Source: Trematomus loennbergii (taxonomy: Eukaryota > Chordata > Actinopteri > Perciformes > Nototheniidae). Taken from it: a stretch of 64,000 bases of DNA. Under the pieces are notes generated by a model. The model made no database searches. It was not told the DNA's origin and saw only the letters and a program-made list of their open reading frames with translations. Location: assembly GCA_012861695.1 (NCBI GenBank), contig JAAOOA010000097.1, forward strand, positions 211,001-275,000. Reading direction: 5' to 3'. This document shows, in pieces, positions 28,261 to 58,804 of this stretch (position 1 is the first letter of the stretch; each line of letters begins with the position of its first letter). A program made the translations under genes and the position numbers.

Positions 28261-28572
28261 GATTAATGTTTCATTTCAATCCCCCGAGCTGAGAGACGAG
28301 CCTCTGAAAGACTTCCGGTGCTCTCCATGAATGATTAGTGAGAAACGAATGGCACACGATGCACTTTACACCCGAGAGATGGACCTCAGTCAGGATTTAA
28401 AAGAATGTAAAACTCCAGATTCAGAACTTAATAGACGGACGGAAAGACGTTGTTATTTTTTTATATATATTCACAGATTTTAGACTTTTACTATTATATC
28501 GCCTTTACGTGCACGGACGGTCGCATAGAGGCTCGTCTCTCAGCTCACTACAACCTTCAGATATTAATCAGA
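28261..28572. repeat. Inverted repeat, ~43-bp arms
   Basis: GAGCTGAGAGACGAGCCTCT at 28286-28305 pairs exactly with 28527-28546. Weaker pairing extends outward to gattaat/attaatc. The loop is about 220 bp. Confidence 0.85.
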
Positions 28573-28659
28573 TATATTCTCATCTTTATGAAAGTGCATG
28601 ACCGTGAGGAAAGAGGAATGGAAGGAGGGACATTACTTACACCTGTTTAGTGAGTAAAA

Positions 28660-30060
28660 TGAAAGGTACGGAAGCCCTTAAGTGCCATTTTTAAAGCTTA
28701 GTTTCATCATATTGAGTATAAAAAATGTGGTTTTGAGAACGTTTCTTTTACCAAGATAAGAGGATTTTCTTGAGATTTCCAGATAAAAAAACGAAAGATA
28801 TATAATAATTTAAACTGCATAATGTTTGTCATTATCAATTAAATACAACATTTGTAATCTAAAAAGAAGAGAAATACCTTCATATTTTGAGAAAAAACTA
28901 TCAAATGTATTCATTCAAAATGACCTTTTTGGGCTTCCGTACATTTGCATGAAAACTGTTGCATAGAAATAAAATATGTACATTTCTATGCATGTAAATC
29001 AAATGTAAATTGCCTGAAAGATGAAAAGTCCTCTTACAATTACATTTATTTGATGTATTTCATTCTATATAATGTATTGTGCATCTATCTCCTATCCAAA
29101 CATTAACATTGCTGAATCTCTAAAGTGCAAAAGTTTTATCGAAAAATGTCTCTGAATTTTTGTCCTCTTTTCAACCTTTTTTTGTATTTTTTAGACACAA
29201 ACGTGCACAGAGACACTGATTACTGCAATATTATTCCATAAAAAGATATATGTGGCACGACAGATGTGTGAACACCACTCTAGAGATATGACAATGTGAC
29301 TTTTGTGCATAGAAATGAAAATGTATTCCGCATATCTTGAGTTGGATGTTCTTCGTTTTCACTGAAACCTTGTTTTCCGTTCTTCTAAATCACGTGTGAA
29401 TAATTTAGCAGATCTGCAGCCTGTAATCAATACTCCTGTGTTTACACTCACTGCTACAAAGAAATACGACAGGTAGATGCAGTACTTTTACTCCAGCGCT
29501 ACGAATGTTTGTGAGGATGGATATATGATTTCTGATCCCCCCGGTAACTCATGCTTTAGCTTAAAAGAAAACGTATTTTTTTACCGAGATAAGACGTTTT
29601 TGTTGAGATTTACGGATAAGAAAAGGGTTTTTTCAAGATGACAAAATGAAAGAGAAGAGATGTCATATATTAAACTGTATAAAGTAGGTATTTATAGCAA
29701 CATTTGCGGACAGGACTGTAGACAGAAACATCTTCAGATTTTGAGAAAACAAATTAAATGTACTCATTGTCGCAAGAAAACTAAGATTTCACAAGTTCAT
29801 TATTCACATTAGGAGAATTATTTCTTGTATTGCAAGTTTTCCCAATTGTTAAATATGCAAATGAAGCATCATGTAATGCACAATTTGGGTGTTTTAGGGG
29901 GAAATCTACACACACAAACCAACAAAAGTATAAAATGAAACCCCTAAATGTGGATTTTTTAAGGTTTATTTTGAATTTCTGAGAGAAAGATGATGAGTTA
30001 CCGGGTAAAATATCACTTCCCTCAAAACAAATCCGCACTTTTTTTCACAGCCGTACCTTA
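28660..30060. other. 3' UTR-like AT-rich sequence with weak internal repeats
   Basis: GTACGGAAGCCC at 28666 and its complement at 28931 form a short inverted pair. The ttaccRagataagaSg... motif near 28750 recurs near 29582. No exon is seen. Confidence 0.4.
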
Positions 30061-30394
30061 GAAAGCTCACCTTCACAGCCTCATGACAGAAACTCCTGCA
30101 GTTATTAGTATTTCTTTTCTTAATTGTGTATTAACTGAAGATGAATCGTGTGTTTTGGGGTGTTGTCATGGTTGTGTGTGATGATAGGAAATCAGGATTT
30201 CAGCTACACACCTTGTTTCTGTGTATCTTTTGTATTCTTTTTTATTCTACATTTTCTTCGATGTTTACGAGTATTGTCATGGTCTGATATTGTGTATTTG
30301 TTTTGTCTTGTACCACAGTATAGCCATTATCAATGCGTGTCAAGTCATGTTTGAACTGAAAAAAAAAAAAGACAGATCAATATATATGAAGCAA

Positions 30395-30400
30395 AATAAA
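30395..30400 (+). promoter_or_regulatory. Candidate poly(A) signal AATAAA for slc43a2
   Basis: AATAAA lies just downstream of an A-rich stretch and just upstream of the 57-bp tandem array that starts near 30470. It is the last good hexamer before the intergenic repeats. Support is positional only. Confidence 0.3.
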
Positions 30401-30469
30401 CACAATCATTTGTACAGACGTGTCTCTCGTTTCTTTTTGAAAGGGCCTTATTAATATGCTAATTATGTC

Positions 30470-30945
30470 TCTACTTTAAAGAGTCCTCTCCTGCTGATGT
30501 TCAGGTGTATATCAGTATGTAGTGTCTCTACTTTAAAGAGTCCTCTCCTGCTGATGTTCAGGTGTATATCAGTATGTAGTGTCTCTACTTTAAAGAGTCC
30601 TCTCCTGATGTTCAGGTGTATATCAGTATGTAGTGTCTCTACTTTAAAGAGTCCTCTCCTGCAGATGTTCAGGTGTATATCAATATATAGTGACTCTACT
30701 TTAAAGAGTCCTCTCCTGCTGATGTTCAGGTGTATATCAGTATGTAGTGTCTCTACTTTAAAGAGTCCTCTCCTGCTGATGTTCAGGTGTATATCAGTAT
30801 GTACAGTGTCTCTACTTTAAAGAGTCCTCTCCTGCTGATGTTTAGGTGTATATCAGTATGTAGTGTCTCTACTTTAAAGAGTCCTCTCCTGCTGATGTTC
30901 AGGTGTATATCAGTATGTAGTGTCTCTACTTTAAAGAGTCCTTCT
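30470..30945 (+). repeat. 57-bp tandem array (~8 copies)
   Basis: The unit tactttaaagagtcctctcc tgctgatgttcaggtgtatatcagtatgtagtgtctc repeats every 57 bp. The period is divisible by three, so an artefactual open frame spans it. Confidence 0.93.
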
Positions 30946-31207
30946 ATCTATCTAGTTAATAATACTCTTTTAGTGCAGCAGGGTCAGACTCTCTCTCTAA
31001 TACTGATACTCATTGTATGAGTCAAACGCAGTATAAGTACCTGCTTGATACTTAGAGAGTGAGTATAACTGAGAGCAGTTTGTAGTAAAACCTGTTGAAC
31101 GGCTTCAAACACACAGAGTTACCTCAGCAGTGTTTTAATAACACAGGAACCCTCCATTAATCATGAGCCGGTTGAACCCGAGTTGACGGTTTCTCCCTGT
31201 ACCGGTT

Positions 31208-31224
31208 TAACACACACACACACA

Positions 31225-31255
<31 letters not shown>

Positions 31256-31262
31256 ACACAAC

Positions 31263-31333
<71 letters not shown>

Positions 31334-31358
31334 CACACCACACACACCACACACACAC
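31208..31358. repeat. (CA)n microsatellite
   Basis: Interrupted CA tract in the slc43a2-pitpna intergenic region. Confidence 0.95.
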
Positions 31359-31479
31359 CCTCAGAGAAGACAAAGAGAGGAACACCTAGTCCTCGTGCAG
31401 AGCTGAAAACTGTGTCAGAGTTTTATCAAAATCATGTGTGATATAATGAAATAATAAAAAATGCAATTAGCCAGGTGTT

Positions 31480-32155
31480 AAGTATATACTCAGATGTTGT
31501 ACTTGAGTAAAAGTAGAAGTACTCAGATGTTGTACTTGAGTAAAAGTAGAAGTACTCAGATGTTGTACTTGAGTAAAAGTAGAAGTACTCAGATCTTGTA
31601 CTTGAGTAAAAGTAGAAGTACTCAGATCTTGTACTTGAGTAAAAGTAGAAGTACTCAGACCTTGTACTTGAGTAAAAGTAGAAGTACCAGAGTGTAGGAA
31701 TACTCTGTTACAGTAAAGTCCTTCATTCAAAATGTTCCTCAAGTGAAAGTAGAAAAGTATTCTCATCAAAATATAGTGAAAGTAACGACAGTAAAAGTAG
31801 TGATTGTGCAGATTGGTCCATTCAGAATAATATATGATATGTTTTATAATGATTGATCATGAAAGTGTTCTCAAAGCTGGTAAAGGTGCAGCTAGTTTGA
31901 ATGACTTTGTATACTGCAGGGTAGCTTGTGGATTTACTCCAGGTGGAATTATAGTCTGATTTAACACTTGGTTATATTTCACATCATTCATCCACATCTG
32001 TGAAGTAACTAAAGGGATTATATACATGTAGTGGAGTAAAAGTACACCATCTACCTCTGAACTGCAGTGGAGTAGAAGTACAAAGTAGCATAAAAAGTTA
32101 AAATACTCACTTAAGTACAGTACTTGAGTAAATGTACTTAGTTACTTCTCACCAC
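31480..32155 (+). mobile_element. ~660-bp dispersed element with 33-bp array, forward copy
   Basis: Six copies of a 33-bp unit (ttgtacttgagtaaaagtag aagtactcagatc) are followed by a body (gattgtgcagattggtccattcag... ctgcagggtagcttgtg...) ending acttgagtaaatgtacttagttactt. An inverted copy with the same layout lies at 57755-58410. Confidence 0.85.
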
Positions 32156-32159
32156 TGGA

Positions 32160-32425
32160 TAGCCAAGTAGTAGTAGAATGTGTATGATGAAACACATGAA
32201 GTCAACATTCCAGTATCAGGGTCTACCGGCTGCACTTGAACGCATCACGAGGTTACCTGAACCCGAAGGTGTCTCCTCCTCCTCTCAAGCCGCACCCCTT
32301 CACTCTCAGGCGGATTCATCCAGGAAGAAACCCCGGAGGAACCACCGGCTTCTGTCCGATTTACAGAGCATTTTTGGGGGTTTACACACACTCGTTCCGC
32401 TGGTTTTGTCGCAGCTAAAGTCAAC
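32160..32425 (+). promoter_or_regulatory. Probable pitpna 5' UTR and promoter region
   Basis: This unique-looking segment lies between a dispersed repeat ending near 32155 and the pitpna ATG. It is richer in C and G than its surroundings and has several CTCCTCC pyrimidine runs. No clear TATA box is visible. The assignment is by position. Confidence 0.4.
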
Positions 32426-52060
<19,635 letters not shown>

Positions 52061-52492
52061 CCTGTGTGAGTATTCAACATTTTATATAATATTAAGACTA
52101 AATAAAAGTCATTCTAAATCCATTTATTCATGATCAAATGTTAACCCGTGAAAACTACTGTATAAATATGTTATTATATTAAAGGTATTTGTTTTATTAC
52201 TATTACTTTTATTTAAATTGTTATTAAATGCAATTTTTTTTAATACAAAATAAATAAGTGCAGGCAATAATTGAAACTAAATGGTAAATGTAATTGTATT
52301 TAATTTAGTTTGAATTAATTCCACATTTATTACACCTCTGATATTTTATTTAATTTATCAATTTTTATTTACTTGTGAGTATATATTTTTTCAAGTATTT
52401 CTAAACGTTTCTATTCATGATCAAATGTATATATCATTCTATAAAAACCCCTAAATCATTATAATGATCAACCCGTTCTGTTCCCTCCTCAG

Positions 52493-53230
52493 ATCCCTCT
52501 CTTCCTCGGACTCTGGAGCGGCTTCATGGGAATAAACAAGAACAGAACACCTCCAAACTAATAAAACCTGCTCTTAATAAGAGCTTATATTATTGGCAGC
52601 AGCAGTTGTGTGTATTTATCGAATATATATTTGAGTACAGCAGCGTTTTTAAGGGAGTGTTTTACGAGTTACAGGATTATTTCTGAGGATGAAACGTTCT
52701 TGTTTACGCCCATTTATCTATTTTAAAATATTAAGAAAGGTGTGGGATGTCTCTCGTCTGATTACTGTTATCTTTCATTTTTTAATTGCAGTTATTTTGG
52801 GTTTTTTCTTGATTTTTTTTATGCATCATTTCTCAGTGATTTGTTTTTATTTATTCTTAAATATGGTGTCTCCTGTCTACACCTGCAAACGCTCCGGTTA
52901 CTAGGATATTGTTTCTTAAATAATTCACTCAAATAATGCATTTTTCAGGACCGTCTGATCTCACAATGTGCCCTTATTGCTGTCAAACTGAAATGTTCAT
53001 TTGATTCATCATCACATGGTGGATGGACGCATTGCAATACGAATAAAGCTCATGATTTATGTAGAAACTCATGCATATGACGTGTTTTCTTTGAAAAGAG
53101 ACATTAGTAGAAGTCTGGTTATCCTCTTCCGGTTTAACTCTATACAAAACACCAGCTACTGTTCTGTGATTAAGGTTTTGGGTTGACTTTGTGAGTGTTT
53201 GTAATAAAGTGCAAAACAACTCATCTCTAA
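52493..53230 (+). other. pitpna: Probable pitpna 3' UTR exon with poly(A) signals
   Basis: The acceptor ttccctcctcag ends at 52492, pairing with the donor at 52066. The following ~740 bp is unique-looking, with AATAAA at 53042-53047 and 53203-53208. The second is the better candidate for the end of the transcript. Spliced 3' UTRs are less usual; reading through the intron is the alternative. Confidence 0.5.
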
Positions 53231-53539
53231 ACTAAGAAGATGGACAGTTTAAGAGTTTGACCTCTGTACGCTTGTCCTGTGTCGAATGAAAAAACTTGGA
53301 TTTGTATGACTTGAGTTATATGATTGTGTACTAGTTTATTAAAGACAATGTATTTGTGCCTTGATTTTTGTATATTTTCACATCTTACTTCTGCTGGAAA
53401 GAGCAAACATTGCATCCTCATGTTTTACTTTTCACTACAGACCAGAAACAACAGCTTTATTATGAGCTGCCGTCACAAATGATCACTTTTTTTTACCAAA
53501 TTGCAGGTATTTACATTACTTAAATCAGGAGAGATGTTG

Positions 53540-56200
53540 ATGTATGGAATACATATTTATTACCGGACACGTAAAAGGAATGAATATGATTGCCACAATT
53601 ATAACAGGAGAATAAAATGGTGTTTGGCGATTAGTTTGCAGGATAATCATTCAGGAAGGGGAAGAACCGCTCCGATGAAACCCCCCGGGTCTAGACACTG
53701 GTGGTGGTGATAAGTAGGTGTGAACGGACTGCAGGAGAAGGTATAGCTTGGTCCTGAAGGAGACGGGAGGCGAAAGGGGTGGAGGAGGGTTGCAACTTCG
53801 TCACCTGAAATGATAGCTGGCAGAGGGAAGAGCAGATATAAAAGGGATTAGCGGGTGCTATGATAGGCTTGTGAGAATGGAGAGAGGAGAGATTGGTTAG
53901 CTGGGGAGTGACGCCCCTGATCACTTAATGAGTAAGGAGAGAGGAGAGATTGGTTAGCTGGGAGTGACGCCCCCTGATCACTTAATGAGTAAGGAGAGAG
54001 GATAGATTGGTTAGCTGGGGAGTGACGCCCCCGATCACTTAATAAGTAAGGAGAGAGGAGAGATTGGTTAGCTGGGGAGTGACGCCCCCGATCACTTAAT
54101 AAGTAAGGAGAGTGTAATGTGGTGACGTGTAATCTGAATGAAGAGCTTGGTCTTCCTGATTGAATTTACGCTGAGCTTCATAAGTTATCCATTGATCACT
54201 TGTGTCATTCCTCCTGCTACATTCAGACATGTTTTACTATTTTAGAAGAAAATAAGTGTGTGTGTGTGTGTTCAATTATTGCTTGAATCGGAAGAAACGA
54301 CAACTAAACTTGAAGCTTGAATCCACAAATAAACGTTATCAGAACTTACTTTCGGAATTATTTCAGAAGGAAATGATTAGAATAATACATCAAATCAAAG
54401 TTTATTTATATAGCCCAATATCACAAAACATGTGGGCTCTCCATACTAATAAACATAGATGACAGTGAAATAAAGTATAAAAACATGAAAGAATTTGAAA
54501 TACAAATAAAACCGATAAAAATAGAACAAAAAGACAGAACAAACAATACAATAAGATACCATTACATGTAGGACTCAGGAGGACAAACATGGGGAATAAT
54601 AAAACCAGCTCTAACAAATTAAGCTCAGCGCAAGTTCAACCATCTTTACTCATTAATTTACTATTTCCATGTTACTACTCTCTCTCCTTTCAATAAGTGA
54701 TCGGGGGCGTCACTCCCAGCTTAACCAATCACTTCGCTCTATTCTCACAAGCCTATCATAGCGCTCTGCTAAACCTTTTAAATCTGCTCCCCCCTCTGAC
54801 AGCTGTCATTTCAGGTGACTCGACGCAACCCTCCTCCACCCCTTTGCACCTCCTGTCCCTCTGAATCCAGGGTCAAGCTAAGCCCCTCCCATTCAGACCG
54901 ACCCAACTATCCATTCACCACCACCAGGGTCAAGCTAAGCCACTCCCCTTCAGACCGAACCAACGGTTGCGGTCGAATACTCCAAAAAACAGCTCCTAAG
55001 TTCTAACCCTATCGTCTATTCCTTGACCTCTGAGTGAAACGTCACGGGGTTAAGGATAGTGGATAGGAGAATTCAAAAGGACTTAGGAGAAGAGACTGCA
55101 CTTTCACTATCAGACGTGTTTATGATGCGCCAGCGGAGGTCATAAATGTGCGCCTGCTGCTGTGGGGAAACTATGGAAACTACAGTTTTCTATACAGCGG
55201 ACTACAACATGGATGTTTAATAAGAACGAGGGACTACTGTAAACTCATCTAGAGACTCTGCACCGTGCTCTGATGCTGTTATGCTTTATGAACGGGGACA
55301 ACAGAGAAACATATTCTTCATGACCAAAGTTGGAATTGAAATAAAAAAGGAAAGTGAAACTTATGCTCGTCACCTCTCCCTCCGGTCCACATTAATACAA
55401 ATGATCCCAATACGTATGACTGTATGAAAAGATCTTAAAATCAATACAAATGTATGTATTATAAACGTTAGTCCTTAACATCTATCACTGTGTATATCAC
55501 CATTCAAACATCTTTAAAAAGTTGAACAAACCCCACACAGCTCAGTAAAGACTCTGAAATGTTGACTTTATTTGATCATTTCAGTAAAAACTAACGTTCA
55601 TATTTCTCTTTTTGATTATAATACTGATGAACGTTCAAAACAAAGCACTTTGGCAACTTACCACATACGTTTTAAAATGCTTAATAAGCACCGTAACTTT
55701 CATGATATCATTTCTCGTTCATAATCGGTTGTTTCCGTGAACGGCCGACTGTTGTGTAACGGCAAATGCGGCGGCCGCAAGGCATTGTGGGCAGCATTTT
55801 CTCCTCTCCTTTAGGTTAGGGAGGTCCAGTGGTTCCTAAGCTAAAGGAGGTTATAAAGGAAGTTTGAAACCTCCTTTCCTTTTAATTTAGAGAATTCGAA
55901 CGGCACTTATCATGGCTGCCACTGAGGGCCTTCCGGGTCATTTCACTTCGTTAGGAAGGTTCCTAAGCTAAATGGACTATTCGACCGCAACCCAACTATC
56001 CATTCACCACCACCAGGGTCAAGTTAAGCCCCTCCCCTTCAGACCGAACCCAACTACCCATTCACCACCACCAGTGTCTAGACCCCGGGGGGTTTCATCA
56101 GATCAGTTCTCCCCTCCCGAATGATACTCCTGCACAACGGGGCCTAATCGCCAAAACTCCATTACATTCATTTGTGTATTCCTGCCAATAAATATATTCT
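53540..56200. mobile_element. Large fold-back element with ~0.55-kb inverted arms
   Basis: The left arm 53540-54115 and the right arm 54680-56200 are collinear inverted copies. Blocks: gaaaccccccgggtctagac near 53678 vs 56080; aggggtggaggagggttgca near 53776 vs 54820; gctatgataggcttgtgaga near 53857 vs 54745. The left arm holds four ~60-bp repeats, the right arm four ~58-bp repeats and a nested element. The centre (54380-54620) has a LINE-type tail. Confidence 0.8.
54965..55992. mobile_element. TIR element nested in the fold-back right arm, 1.03 kb
   Basis: GGTTGCGGTCGAATA at the left and TATTCGACCGCAACC at the right are perfect inverted repeats, with CAAC on both sides. It interrupts a ~58-bp tandem (ccaactatccattcaccaccacc...). 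No ORF of note. Confidence 0.85.
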
Positions 56201-56634
56201 TACATCAAAACCGTCTCTCCTGATTGAAAAGGCTTTGTTGAAAAGGAAGTGCTTCAACAAGCTCTTAAATGTTGATAAAAACAGGACGTTGGTTAAGAGA
56301 TTGTTGTGATATTGTGGAGATGAAAGAAGGCAGTAAGTGAAATTTACAAGTTCTAGTTACTTATTTAAAGCAGTGAATATATCTCCTCAAGTATTGTCCT
56401 CAAGTAAAATGTTAAAGTAGCCTACTTGTAGCCTACATAACCTGGGTATTTTGATTTATGGCCACTTTATTCCTACATTTTAGGAGCCAATATTGACCAT
56501 TTCTCTACATTTATGAGGTTATACAAACAATGAATCAACTAATAAATGGACATATATGTTAAGATATCCAGCATCATTATATAAACACATTTCGATAAGC
56601 TCACTTGTACTAGTATTGCCACTTAAGTACACAT

Positions 56635-56735
56635 CTGAGTACTCGTCTCTTTACCTCACAGCGTTGTGCGAAATTATGTTGCGCTTTTATTTGAAGGCAA
56701 CTGGTATGTTTCCGGTTAAGGGGGCGGTAATTAAT
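56635..56735 (+). repeat. Left copy of ~100-bp duplicated flank (MITE copy 5)
   Basis: tttacctcacagcgttgtgcgaaattatgttgcgctttta...aaggcaactggtatgtttccggttaaggg is repeated with about 15% change at 57280-57370. Confidence 0.8.
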
Positions 56736-56770
56736 GTATTAACTAAAAATATAATAATATATTTATTTAA

Positions 56771-57257
56771 AGTGGACCGATCATGCTATATTTGAATAAT
56801 ATAGTGTAGGACCATACCTATATAAGGCATATGTATACTTTTTTTTTTTCAAAATACCAAACAGATCATGCATTTTAGCCATGCCTCATTTCGCTCAATT
56901 TGAAAATGTTTAGCTCTGTTTTTGCAAGGGCTGATTCTGTGAGAACAGCACCATCTACAGGCCTGGCATATGTACTACAGCGTCTCCAGCGCTTTCTAAC
57001 GGCAATGGCCGTGGCTGTCACCTCCTGATTGGTGGAGTTGGCCCAATAGCTGCGCACCACCGTCCTGACGTCAGGACAGTGTTCAAATCTGGATCAGTTT
57101 TTATCAGATCCGTTGCAGCCCTTTTTTAGAGATTTGGGTATGGAGGAAAATAGAGAGGGTTGTGTTTTCTGACACTTGGTGAGTTCCCTGGAACACCGGG
57201 GACACATATTCATGTATAAAAGACATACAAAAGTGCATTTTGCATGATAGGTCCCCT
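56771..57257 (+). mobile_element. TTAA-flanked MITE, copy 5 (complete)
   Basis: AGTGGACCGATCATGC to GCATGATAGGTCCCCT, TTAA at 56767-56770 and 57258-57261. Slightly more diverged than copies 3 and 4. Confidence 0.9.
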
Positions 57258-57369
57258 TTAAGTTAAACATCTCAGTACAATTTACCTCACAGTGTTGCGC
57301 TTTGTTTGAAGCGAAATCATGTTGCGCTTTTACTTTGAAGGCAACTAGTATAGCTCCGGTTAAGGGCGG

Positions 57370-57500
57370 AAACAACAACACTAGCTTCTGTCCTGCGGTT
57401 TGTTTACTGTCTGTTTTCAAAGTGTAGAAACTAAACCAGAGAAAACAGGAACTACCAAAGTATATCGAGGAGTACACGAAACGCTTCCTCACGTTTACAG
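57370..57500 (+). other. Putative non-coding first exon of an unidentified downstream gene
   Basis: A unique segment with a good donor (acgtttacag|gtcagt, boundary at 57500/57501) lies about 1.2 kb upstream of an exon that carries an in-frame ATG. No ORF is needed here. The 5' limit is a guess. It sits just after the right flank duplicate of a MITE copy. Confidence 0.3.
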
Positions 57501-57754
57501 GTCAGTCGTTCAATAATAAGAGTTTGTAGAAAAAAGCGTGTTTTAGCTAGCTGTTTGATGAAGCTAGCTTTCAGTTTATCAGCGTCACTAGCTAGCGTCA
57601 TATGACAGCTTTGATCATTAGCTCAATGTAAATACATGCTAACAGCTATCTAAAAATAACTGAGATTAATCACGTGTTATCTGCTAAAAGCACTTTGTTG
57701 TCAACCCTCAGCTCTATCTCAAATAAGAGGCTTTAGTTAGCGTTTCTATCTGCA

Positions 57755-58410
57755 GAGGTGTAAAGTAACTAAGTACATTACTCAAGTACTGTACTTATAG
57801 GTAGGCTTCTTGTACTTTAGTATTTCCATTTTATGCTATTGTACTTTTACTCCTCTACATGTATTAATACCTTTAGTTACTTCACAGATGTGGATGAATG
57901 ATGTGAAATATAACCAAGTGTTAAATCAGACTTTAGTTCCACCTGGAGTAAATTCACAAGCTACCCTGCAGTATACAAAGTCATTCAAACTAGCTGCTCC
58001 TTTACCAGCTTTGAGAACACTTTCATGATCAATCATTATAAAACATATCATATATATTATTCTGGAATGGACCAATCTGCACAATCACTACTTTTACTGT
58101 CGCTACTTCACTATATTTTGATGATAATACTTTTCTACTTTTACTTGAGGAACATTTTGAATACAGTACTTTTACTTTAAACAGAGTATCCTACACTCTG
58201 GTACTTCTACTTTTACTCAAGTACAAGATCAGAGTACTTCTACTTTTACTCAAGTACAAGATCTGAGTACTTCTACTTTTACTCAAGTACAAGATCTGAG
58301 TACTTCTACTTTTACTCAAGTACAAGATCTGAGTACTTCTACTTTTACTCAAGTACAAGATCTGAGTACTTCTACTTTTACTCAAGAACAAGATCTGATA
58401 CTTCTTCCAC
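57755..58410 (-). mobile_element. ~660-bp dispersed element with 33-bp array, inverted copy
   Basis: Inverted match to 31480-32155, including the body (agatgtggatgaatgatgtgaaatataacc...) and six 33-bp repeats (tactcaagtacaagatctgagtacttctactttt). Confidence 0.87.
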
Positions 58411-58725
58411 CTCTGCCAATAACACAAAGAATAAACTTCAAAATCTTTCCCACTAAACCAGTTCAGAGCGAGTCGTGCCCAAACAGCAAAACAGCCCAAA
58501 AAACAGTTCAAAGTTCAACCTTTGTTCAATGTATTTAGATTTGAATGATTATGTGTTAATGCCTCTGTAAAGCACTTTTAATTGCCTTTCAGAAATGTGC
58601 TTTACAAACAAACTAACCTCAACCCTTCAGCCTTATCCCAATTATTAAGGCTCAACATGTCGTTTTCCTGCCACAACGAGTTACAGCGTGTAACAGCATA
58701 TTTATTTAATTGCTTTTTTTTTAAG

Positions 58726-58804
58726 GTGTGGAGATCATGGAGGAGAATGAGGATCAGACAGACCTCACTTTGAGGAGAGGAAACTTCAATGGAGACAGCT
58801 TCAG
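58726..58804 (+). CDS. First coding exon of an unidentified gene (MEENEDQ...)
   Basis: A pyrimidine-rich acceptor (gctttttttttaag) ends at 58725. The ATG at 58737-58739 opens MEENEDQTDLTLRRGNFN... and runs to a gtgaga donor after 58804 (phase 2). The peptide is acidic then basic, with no domain I recognise. In human 17p13.3 the gene after PITPNA on this strand is INPP5K, so an inpp5k orthologue with a divergent N-terminus is possible by position only. No later exon is confidently seen before 64000, so the gene would extend past the window. Confidence 0.45.

Noticed and set aside
30497..31020. MFRCISVCSVSTLKSPLLL repeat protein
   Set aside because: Translation of a 57-bp tandem array; identical third positions show no codon-level selection.
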